NCBI GenBank assembly: GCA_003248805.1
Contig: QFQY01000012.1
Span: 27,482-91,481 of the forward strand
Source: Chelatococcus sp.
GTDB lineage: Bacteria > Pseudomonadota > Alphaproteobacteria > Rhizobiales > Beijerinckiaceae
DNA: 64,000 nucleotides
Direction: 5' to 3'
Both the position numbers and the translations under genes were made by a program. Below are positions 58,054 to 64,000 of the stretch, piece after piece (within the stretch, counting starts at the first letter, position 1; the number at the start of each line of letters is the position of its first letter). A model generated the notes under the pieces. The model had not been told where the DNA came from and ran no database searches. It saw nothing but the letters and a program-made list of their open reading frames with translations.

Positions 58054-58503
58054 ATGGGCAACAAGCACGATCCCGATCTCGATCCGATCGTTCCGCCGCC
58101 CGGCGCTCCTGACCGGATCGGCGTCGCTCGCTCGGCCCCTGCCGGCGCGAGCGCTGCCGTCGTCGCATCGGCGCCGGCGCCGGTCATCGCACCGGCCGAT
58201 CCCGCGGCCTGGTCGACCACGGTGCAGCTCGATCACGCCCTTCTGGTCGATGGCGAGCGGCTCGACGCGGTGACCCTGCGCCGGCCGACCGGCGCGGACA
58301 TCGCCGAGCTGATGGAGCACGACCCGAACGAGGCGACGCTGCCGACGCGCCTGCGCGCCCGGATCTGCGGCGTTCACCCGGCCGTCTTCGGGGCCATGTG
58401 GCCGGATGATTCGGAGCGGGTGGCCGAAGCCGCCCGCCCTTTCTTGCCGCGCGCCATCCTCGACATCGAGGCGGCGCCGGAGGCGGCAGGCGAGACCGAC
58501 TGA
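58054..58503 (+). CDS. Tail assembly chaperone (P2 E-like)
   Basis: A 149-residue protein. The first 60 residues are Ala/Pro-rich and likely flexible. The folded part (TTVQLDHALLVDGERLDAVT, LRRPTGADIAELMEHDPN) matches tail assembly chaperones of the gpE/gp41 type. The end is acidic (IEAAPEAAGETD). Near the 3' end lies the heptamer C CCT TTC (58437-58443), a potential -1 slippery site leading to an extended E+E' product. It coats the tape measure before tube assembly. Confidence 0.82.
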   Translation: MGNKHDPDLDPIVPPPGAPDRIGVARSAPAGASAAVVASAPAPVIAPADPAAWSTTVQLDHALLVDGERLDAVTLRRPTGADIAELMEHDPNEATLPTRLRARICGVHPAVFGAMWPDDSERVAEAARPFLPRAILDIEAAPEAAGETD

Positions 58504-58649
58504 TCCACCGCTCGCCGCTCGGCCTCGTCCCGCTCATGGCGATCGAGGTGGCGCGAGGGACCGATACGCCGTTGCCGATCGTGCTGTCCTGGCACGTCGG
58601 CAAGATCCTGTTCTGGCATGGCGAGGTCGCCACCCTCGCCGGAACCTGA
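58437..58649 (+). CDS. Putative -1 frameshift extension of the tail chaperone (E' equivalent)
   Basis: The heptamer C CCT TTC (58437-58443) has the X XXY YYZ form in the correct frame. A -1 slip there enters a frame open until TGA 58647, giving a product of about 198 residues rather than 149. The new tail ends MAIEVARGTDTPLPIVLSWH ... GKILFWHGEVATLAGT. The extension precedes the tape measure gene, exactly where P2 has E+E'. An independent start at ATG 58536 (37 codons) is the alternative. Confidence 0.55.
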   Translation, partial: PFLAARHPRHRGGAGGGRRDRLIHRSPLGLVPLMAIEVARGTDTPLPIVLSWHVGKILFWHGEVATLAGT

Positions 58650-58661
58650 GGGCCGGGCCGC

Positions 58662-61070
58662 ATGAGCATGCGCGTCAAGATGATCCTCGACCTGATCGCC
58701 AACACGAAGGGGGCGAAGCAGGCCCAGGCGGGGGTGAAGGGCGTCAAGGACGAGGCCAGGAAGCTCGACGGTGCCACCGCCGGCCGGCGGATCTCGCGCG
58801 ACTTCCTGAACCTGACGTCGAATGCCAAGGCCGCGACCCGCAGCCTGAAGGAGACCAAGGCCGCCTCGACGGCGCTCGGGCAGAATTCCGGGGCCGAGCG
58901 GCTGTCGCGTCACCTCCAGCGCTCGCGCCAGGAGGCCCGCCGGCTCGCGGCCGAGCTGAAGAACGTCAAGACCCAGCAGGCGGCGGCCGCCAAGGCGGTC
59001 GCTTCGACGGAGGGCGGCAAGGGAGGCAGCACACTCTTCGCCGGCACGCGCGCCATGGTCGGCGGCTATCTCGGCATCCAGGGCGCCCGGATGGCCGCGC
59101 GCGCCACGGTCGGCCAGTCGATCTCGTTCGAGAAGGCGATGGCCGAGGTCCGCAAGAAGGTCGACGGGATGGACGATCCCGCCGAGCTCGCGAAGATGGA
59201 GCGGGCGGTCTCGAAATGGGCGATCGCCTATGGCCGCGCCCGGGAAGAGGTCGCCTCGCTCGTCGCCGAGGCCGGCGCCGGCGGCGTCACGCTGAAGGAC
59301 ATGCCGGAGTTCGTCCGGATCAATCTGGCCGCGGCAACCGCTTGGGATGCGACGGCCGACAAGACGTCGAACGCACTGGCGAAGATCCGGGCCGCGACCG
59401 GCTGGGGCAACAAGGAGCTCGAAGAGTTCGTCGACAAGGTCAACGCGCTGGCCGATTCCGGGTCGGCGAAGGAAATGGACGTGGTGGACATGTTCCAGCG
59501 CGCCGGCGCGGCCGCGAAGGCGGCGGGCGTGGACTTCGACACGTCTCTGGCCTTTCTGACCGCCATGAACAACGTCGCGATCGCGCCAGAGGTGGCCGCT
59601 CGCGGGTTCAACGCTTTCGCCTCCAAACTGCGCACGGCGACCGACCAGGGCGACAAGGTCGAGGAGGGGTTGAAGGCGCTCGGTCTGACACCGAAGGGCG
59701 TCGAGAAGGGCATGAAGGCCGATGCCAAGGGCACGATGATCGACGTGCTTCAGAGGCTGGAGAAGAGTGCCGACAAGGCGAGCGTCGCGATCAAGGTCTT
59801 CGGCCGCGAGTGGTGGGACGAGGTGGCGCGCGCGGGCCAGGCCCTGCCCGAGATCCGCAAGAGCCTCGATATCGTCACGGATCGCAAGAAGTGGAGCGGC
59901 TCGGCTCAGAACAATCTCAATATCGAGCTCAGCACAACCGATAAGCACCTCAAGCGGCTTTCAGCGCTGACGAGCGAGGTCGGCGACCGCCTGGGCCGCT
60001 GGGCCCTGCCGGGAATCAACGAAGGGATCGAGAAGATCATCGCCGGCATGGACGAGCTCGACCGCCGCTCGGCCGAGCGGAGCAGGCTGAGGGCGGAGGC
60101 GGCTGCCGAGGATGCGACGGCGGAGAAGATCGTCGACGGCGCGGCGCTGACGGCCGAGGAACGCGAGCGGATGGCGCGCGATGCGGCCTATCGGAATCGG
60201 GTTTCCGGAGCGGCCGGCGACAAGCGGACCGACCGCGCCAATGTCGGCCTCAACAACGGCCTGCGTATCGGCGAGCTCGAACGGGACCGTGACGCGCTAA
60301 TGGCCTCGATCGCCAACCGTCGCGCTGCTGGCGCCGACGAGAGCCAGCTGGCCTATTCGGTCACCCGCCTGGAAGCCATCCTCGACGAGATCCGCGCAAT
60401 CGATCCGAGCCGGGCCCCTGCGAAGGCCGCTCGCGACCCGCGCCGACCCGCTGACCAGGACGAGCGCGGCCGGGCCGATCGCGGCGAGGCCCTTGCCTTG
60501 CTGGAGCGCGTCAGGCAGCTCGAGGCGAAGCTGGCAGCAATCGAAGCGCTCAAGGGTGCCTCGACCAATGCGGGCGATCGCGCTGGCTACGAAGCGGATG
60601 CGACCGGGGTCCGCACGCGCCTTGGCGCGGCCCGACGGCCGGGCGGCCAGTTCGGCTTCGGCCCCGGCGGGGTGCCCGTCTCGGCCGAGCCGAAGGGGGC
60701 CGGCCCGGGGATGCTGTCGTTCCGCCCCTCCATGAAGAACTGGGCGAGCAGCGTGCTCGGCGCCCAGGACATCGATCTCGGCGAAGCCGGCATCACGATC
60801 GCGGAAAGCCTGGCGCAGGGACTGCGTCAGGGTGGCGGCTCTGCGGAGACTGCCGCGCAGGGCATTCGAACCGGCATCACGGGCGCCTTCTCGGGCGCCG
60901 ATCTCTCGGCCGCCGGCGCGCAGATGATGGCGACGCTCGAGCAGGGGATCACGGCCGGCGGCGACCGTGCGGTCGCGGCCGCGCAACGCGTCGCCGGACG
61001 CGTCAAGGGTGCGCTGGCCAATGGCGGCCGCCAGTCGCTCGGCGGCGCCCTTCATGACGGGGTCGAGTGA
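58662..61070 (+). CDS. Tail tape measure protein (P2 T-like)
   Basis: An 802-residue protein, the longest in the phage. The first 140 residues are a charged coiled coil (KQAQAGVKGVKDEARKLDGA). The TP901-type core (about 160-400) contains FEKAMAEVRKKVDGMDDPAE, AGAGGVTLKDMPEFVRINLA and LTAMNNVAIAPEVAARGFNA. A hydrophilic helical region (480-660) and an Ala/Gly-rich amphipathic C-terminus follow. It sets tail length and enters the host envelope. The alternative start ATG 58668 is equally possible. Confidence 0.92.
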   Translation: MSMRVKMILDLIANTKGAKQAQAGVKGVKDEARKLDGATAGRRISRDFLNLTSNAKAATRSLKETKAASTALGQNSGAERLSRHLQRSRQEARRLAAELKNVKTQQAAAAKAVASTEGGKGGSTLFAGTRAMVGGYLGIQGARMAARATVGQSISFEKAMAEVRKKVDGMDDPAELAKMERAVSKWAIAYGRAREEVASLVAEAGAGGVTLKDMPEFVRINLAAATAWDATADKTSNALAKIRAATGWGNKELEEFVDKVNALADSGSAKEMDVVDMFQRAGAAAKAAGVDFDTSLAFLTAMNNVAIAPEVAARGFNAFASKLRTATDQGDKVEEGLKALGLTPKGVEKGMKADAKGTMIDVLQRLEKSADKASVAIKVFGREWWDEVARAGQALPEIRKSLDIVTDRKKWSGSAQNNLNIELSTTDKHLKRLSALTSEVGDRLGRWALPGINEGIEKIIAGMDELDRRSAERSRLRAEAAAEDATAEKIVDGAALTAEERERMARDAAYRNRVSGAAGDKRTDRANVGLNNGLRIGELERDRDALMASIANRRAAGADESQLAYSVTRLEAILDEIRAIDPSRAPAKAARDPRRPADQDERGRADRGEALALLERVRQLEAKLAAIEALKGASTNAGDRAGYEADATGVRTRLGAARRPGGQFGFGPGGVPVSAEPKGAGPGMLSFRPSMKNWASSVLGAQDIDLGEAGITIAESLAQGLRQGGGSAETAAQGIRTGITGAFSGADLSAAGAQMMATLEQGITAGGDRAVAAAQRVAGRVKGALANGGRQSLGGALHDGVE

Positions 61071-61492
61071 TGACGCCCATCCTCGCTATCGGCCCGCACA
61101 TCTTCGCCTCGCTGCCGCTCTCGCTCCAGAAGATCGCGGAGACGACGAAGGCGAACTGGCCGGCGACCCAGCGCTTCGGCGCCGGCCCGGCCCGGCAGTT
61201 CACCGGCCTGGGCGAGGATTCGTTCGAGGTCGAAGGGCTCTACTTCGACGAGGAGTTCGGCGGCCATGCCGAGTATCTCGCGCTGAAGGCGACACTGGCG
61301 CTCGGCGAGCCGGTCGAGCTCGTCGGCTGGGCTGCGGGCGGGTTCGCCGCCTCCGTCTTCGGCACGGTGGTCCTGCTCGAGGTCGGCGCGACGCATACGG
61401 TTCTTCGGCCGAGCGGCATCGGCGCGAAGGTCGAATTCTCGGTCAAGATGTCCTCGCTCGGCGGTGACGGGCTCGGCGGAGGGCTGTTCTGA
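61070..61492 (+). CDS. Tail protein U
   Basis: A 140-residue protein. LPLSLQKIAETTKANWPATQ, FTGLGEDSFEVEGLYFDEEF and GGHAEYLALKATLALGEPVE are the P2 gpU pattern (phage_tail_U). It is involved in tail completion. It overlaps the tape measure stop (TGATG) and is followed by X with a 1-base overlap. Confidence 0.88.
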   Translation: MTPILAIGPHIFASLPLSLQKIAETTKANWPATQRFGAGPARQFTGLGEDSFEVEGLYFDEEFGGHAEYLALKATLALGEPVELVGWAAGGFAASVFGTVVLLEVGATHTVLRPSGIGAKVEFSVKMSSLGGDGLGGGLF

Positions 61493-61710
61493 TGGCCTCC
61501 GTCAGGATCGTGCGCGACGCCATGACGCTCGATCTCGTGATCTGGCAGGCCTTCGGCCGCCAGGACGAGCAGCTGGTCGAGCAGACGCTCGCACTCAATC
61601 CCGGGCTCGCGGCCGCGGGGACGGTCCTGCCCGTCGGCCTGGAGATCATGCTGCCCGAGCCGCCGGCCCAGCGCCGCCGCGTGCGCGACACGATCAGGCT
61701 CTGGAGCTGA
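61492..61710 (+). CDS. Tail protein X (LysM-like)
   Basis: Seventy-two residues: MTLDLVIWQAFGRQDEQLVE, ALNPGLAAAGTVLPVGLEIM, LPEPP. This is the gpX/LysM-like fold that in P2-type tails binds between hub and tube and may touch peptidoglycan. The length is normal for the family. Confidence 0.88.
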   Translation: MASVRIVRDAMTLDLVIWQAFGRQDEQLVEQTLALNPGLAAAGTVLPVGLEIMLPEPPAQRRRVRDTIRLWS

Positions 61711-61712
61711 CC

Positions 61713-62762
61713 ATGTGGGTTCTCTCCACGCTGCAGACCGGCCTCAGGCCCGGGATCACCATCACCGTGAACGGCAAGGAGGTCGCGGCCGGCTTCTACG
61801 GGCGCCTGATCAAGGCGACGATCCGCGACGAGGCGGGGCAGACCTCCGACCAGCTGACCGTCGAGCTCGACGATGCCGGCAATGCGATCGAGCTGCCTCC
61901 GGCCAAGGCGACGATCGAAGTCGCCGGCGGCTGGAAGGACGGCGAGTTCGGCAAGCTCGGCACCTTCGAGCTGCAGTCGATCTCGCTGAAGGGCGACGCC
62001 GAGTCTGGCGAGACCATGACGCTGCAGGCGAGCGCGGCGGACCTGAAGCGCAAGCTGAAGGACGTCGACCGGGAGGCGTTCGAGAACAAGACGGTCGGGG
62101 AGATCGTCCAGGCCGTCGCCGCCCGCAACGGGATGACCGCGCGGGTCGATCCCGAGCTGGCGAAGGTGACGATTCCCTATCGAGCCCGGATCGACACGTC
62201 CGAGATCGACTTCCTGACCACGCTCGCCGACGAACTCGGCGGCGTCGTCAAGCCGATGGGCAGCCAGCTCGTCGTCTCCAAGCGCGGCAAGGCCAAGGCC
62301 GTCTCCGGCCAGAACCTTCCCCCGATCACGATCGAGAAGAGCGACTGCAGCTCCTGGGAGATCAATCCGGAGGGCCGCGCGCAATACGGCGACATCCGCG
62401 CCTCCTGGATCGACCAGCAGACGGGCAAGCGCCGGACGACGAAGGCGAAGACCGGCCTGACCGGGCCGACATTCACGTTGCGGTCGCCGTATCCAAACGA
62501 GGAGCAGGCTCAGAAAGCGGCCGAGGCCGAGGCGCGGCGGCTCACCCGGAACACCGGTGACGGGCATTTCCAGCTCGCGACAGGCCTCTTCACCGCGCAG
62601 GCCGAGGCCGACGTCATCGCCGGCGCGTCGTTTCGCACCGGCATCGCCGGCAGATGGCGGTCCGACGCGGTCGAGCACGAGTTCGGCGAGACCGGCTGGC
62701 ACACCCGGATCGAGGTCAAGGCGCAGGAGGACGGGTCCTCGGCGCAGAAGGAAAAGGAATAG
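61713..62762 (+). CDS. Baseplate hub protein D (late control gene D-like)
   Basis: A 349-residue hub protein of the P2 gpD/T4 gp27 family. ITITVNGKEVAAGFYGRLIK and IRDEAGQTSDQLTVELDDAG (residues 15-55), ENKTVGEIVQAVAARNGMTA (about 125), then IDTSEIDFLTTLADELGGVV (about 160) and a C-terminal GIAGRWRSDAVEHEFGETGW. It connects the spike to the tube. Unlike P2, control function is not implied. It closes the canonical tail block. Confidence 0.92.
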   Translation: MWVLSTLQTGLRPGITITVNGKEVAAGFYGRLIKATIRDEAGQTSDQLTVELDDAGNAIELPPAKATIEVAGGWKDGEFGKLGTFELQSISLKGDAESGETMTLQASAADLKRKLKDVDREAFENKTVGEIVQAVAARNGMTARVDPELAKVTIPYRARIDTSEIDFLTTLADELGGVVKPMGSQLVVSKRGKAKAVSGQNLPPITIEKSDCSSWEINPEGRAQYGDIRASWIDQQTGKRRTTKAKTGLTGPTFTLRSPYPNEEQAQKAAEAEARRLTRNTGDGHFQLATGLFTAQAEADVIAGASFRTGIAGRWRSDAVEHEFGETGWHTRIEVKAQEDGSSAQKEKE

Positions 62763-62765
62763 ATC

Positions 62766-63407
62766 ATGGCGACCTTGGTCTACGACATCACCGACAAGGC
62801 CGGCCCCTACATCGCCGGCATCCGCCTCACGCCCGGCCAGACGCAGATCACGCTGACCGCCGAGCAGGCCGCCTATGAGCTCGACCAGGGCACGATCACG
62901 CCGACCGGCTTGCCCGGGCCGTCGCCCGAGACGCCGGCGCCCGTCCTGGCGACGGATCGTGTGGAGATGCGGCGCGGTGGGCTCAACACGCGGCCGACCG
63001 CTGCCGAGCTCGCCGCCTTCGTCCAGGAGCAGCGGCATCTCCTCTCGACGGACAGCGACGTCGATCTGAAGGGCCAGCGGCTCTTCAACGGTCGCGTCCG
63101 GATCAACAGCTACACGGCGAGCCTCACTCTCGCGGCGGCCGACAAGGGCGCCTGCGTGATCGTCACGCATGCCGCGGCCCGCAGCTTCACGCTTCCGGCC
63201 GACTGGGCCGTCGGCGATTGCGTCGTGGTCAGGCGCGGCGGGGCCGGCGCGCTGAGCTGGGCGCTGGAGACCGGCGCCACGCTCGCCCTGCCGGCTTCGA
63301 AAGCCGGACATGTCGGCATCGCCGAGCAGCATGAAGAAGCGCTGTTCAAGGTCGTTTCAAATGCCGGTGCTGCGGCCGTCTGGGCAGTTTCCGGAGCGAC
63401 GTCGTGA
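62766..63407 (+). CDS. Tail-associated protein with ITDKAG module and beta-rich C-terminus
   Basis: A 213-residue product. Residues 5-45 (YDITDKAGPYIAGIRL, ITLTAEQAAYELDQGTI) are a second copy of the module in the protein at 51996. After a Pro-rich linker, RPTAAELAAFVQEQRHLLST and DVDLKGQRLFNGRVRINSYT look like the base of a trimeric fibre. The C-terminal part is a small beta-sandwich (SFTLPADWAVGDCVVVRRGG). Probably a second fibre or decoration protein. Confidence 0.65.
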   Translation: MATLVYDITDKAGPYIAGIRLTPGQTQITLTAEQAAYELDQGTITPTGLPGPSPETPAPVLATDRVEMRRGGLNTRPTAAELAAFVQEQRHLLSTDSDVDLKGQRLFNGRVRINSYTASLTLAAADKGACVIVTHAAARSFTLPADWAVGDCVVVRRGGAGALSWALETGATLALPASKAGHVGIAEQHEEALFKVVSNAGAAAVWAVSGATS

Positions 63408-63898
63408 CCGTCTTCGTTCCATTCCAGCCGCAATCGCGGCCAGTCCCCGGCGTCCTTCTGGGAACGCTGTCGCTCTCGGCGGCGCAGGTCGCTGACGATG
63501 CTCCTGCGGGCACCGTGATCGGTAGTCTGCTGGGGAAGGCGCCGGGATCGGTGGTCGCGCTCGTCGACGCTCATTCCGGCGCTGTCGCGCTGTCCGGTAC
63601 CGATCTCGTCGTTGGGCTGTCGCTGCCGAGTGCGGGAGAGTTCCAGGTCACCCTGCGCGAGACGCTGGCGGGGGCGATGAACAGCCCGCGCGACACGACC
63701 CTGACGATCGAGGTCCTGCCCGCGAGCGAGATCAACCCGCCTCAGTTCGACTTTTCCCCCGTTGGTGATCGCGTTCTCGCGCTCAATACCGCGATCTGGA
63801 CGGTTTCCGAGGTGGCAGGAACGCTCGTGCCGTTCGACTTCGCCCCCGCCGCCGAGCGCAGCGCACCCATCGGCTCGACCATCTGGACGGTGACGTAA
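63404..63898 (+). CDS. Cadherin-like tail-associated protein with a duplicated C-terminal repeat
   Basis: A 164-residue product from GTG 63404. Residues 20-106 read like a cadherin-type fold (LSLSAAQVADDAPAGTVIGS, GEFQVTLRETLAG). The end contains two related 20-residue units: FDFSPVGDRVLALNTAIWTV (115-134) and FDFAPAAERSAPIGSTIWTV (144-163). Such modules mediate surface adhesion. It is placed between the D-adjacent protein and another open frame, consistent with an adsorption apparatus. Confidence 0.6.
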   Translation: MTVFVPFQPQSRPVPGVLLGTLSLSAAQVADDAPAGTVIGSLLGKAPGSVVALVDAHSGAVALSGTDLVVGLSLPSAGEFQVTLRETLAGAMNSPRDTTLTIEVLPASEINPPQFDFSPVGDRVLALNTAIWTVSEVAGTLVPFDFAPAAERSAPIGSTIWTVT

Positions 63899-64000
63899 TG
63901 ACCGCCTTCGCTCTCATCGACCGCTGCTCCGGAGCGGACCCGGTTTACGGCGATCTCCCGGTTTTCCCCGACGCGGCCGCCGGCGGGGTGTTCACGCTCG
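63898..64000 (+). CDS. Start of a further tail-region gene (cut by the window edge)
   Basis: ATG 63898 overlaps the previous stop (TAATG). The visible 34 residues begin MTAFALIDRCSGADPVYGDL and give no family. It probably continues the host-recognition module, and the gene lies mostly outside the window. Confidence 0.5.
   Translation, partial: MTAFALIDRCSGADPVYGDLPVFPDAAAGGVFTL

Larger units (their letters stand above)
23115..64000 (+). mobile_element. Transposable (Mu-like) prophage, left end to window edge
   Basis: The block holds, in order, a phage repressor, Ner, MuA transposase, MuB, GemA, a Mor-like activator, lysis genes, Mu-type gp25-gp30 packaging and head genes, protease, capsid, and a contractile tail. 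MuA and MuB together are diagnostic of replicative transposable phages. No frameshift or premature stop was seen in any core gene, so the prophage may be functional. The right end lies beyond base 64,000. The left boundary is uncertain within about 23,115-24,400, and 23,115 is my best candidate. Confidence 0.9.

Noticed and set aside
55419..58220. Long reverse-strand open frame of over 900 codons opposite the sheath and tube genes
   Set aside because: It is the antisense shadow of well-recognised tail genes in GC-rich DNA. The protein is Arg/Asp/Gly-rich without fold or motifs.

Overview
The window is GC-rich, densely packed DNA from an alphaproteobacterium, most likely a member of the Hyphomicrobiales (Rhizobiales). 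A Bosea-like genus is my best guess. It rests on two dispersed intergenic palindrome families near 8.2 and 9.7 kb that I associate with this order, on a SleB-type cell wall hydrolase with a proline/alanine-rich linker, and on a phage gene resembling GcrA, a regulator found in alphaproteobacteria. The genus is inference.

Positions 1 to about 23,115 are ordinary chromosome with no single theme: a LysR regulator divergent from a flavodoxin-fold oxidoreductase, a pirin, an unknown six-helix membrane protein, two MFS transporters, dxs and tlyA, a SRAP protein, a glycolate-oxidase-type FAD enzyme, an RNA uridine methyltransferase, cysteine synthase, a MOSC protein, CorA, an SDR, a methyltransferase, a large acyl-CoA dehydrogenase, TsaC/Sua5 and the cell wall hydrolase.

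From about 23.1 kb to the right edge lies a transposable (Mu-like) prophage that runs out of the window. Its layout is: a left-end zone with small accessory genes (23.1-24.9 kb); a LexA/CI-type self-cleaving repressor with an operator region (24.9-25.8 kb); a rightward early operon with Ner, a ParB-like protein, MuA transposase, MuB ATPase and about 20 small genes (25.8-38.2 kb), including DnaA domain IV-like, GcrA-like and OmpR-type DNA-binding proteins, two DNA methyltransferases and GemA; a Mor-type activator (38.2 kb); a lysis cassette with a probable holin, GH24 endolysin and nested Rz/Rz1 (38.7-40.3 kb); Mu-type packaging and head genes (40.3-50.6 kb); and a contractile tail (50.6-63.9 kb).

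The phage is a mosaic. Transposition, regulation, packaging and head follow phage Mu. The tail follows the gene order of phage P2 (V, PAAR tip, W, J, I, fibre, fibre chaperone, sheath, tube, E with a putative frameshifted E', tape measure, U, X, D). Between the capsid and head-completion genes sits a 78-residue protein that looks like Acb2/Tad1, a cyclic-nucleotide sponge used against CBASS or Thoeris immunity. Other points of interest are a 12-base dyad repeated at three phage operon junctions, a GcrA C-terminal-domain-like protein that may touch host sigma70, and a putative C CCT TTC slippery site in the tail chaperone gene. I saw no CRISPR array, tRNA or rRNA gene.
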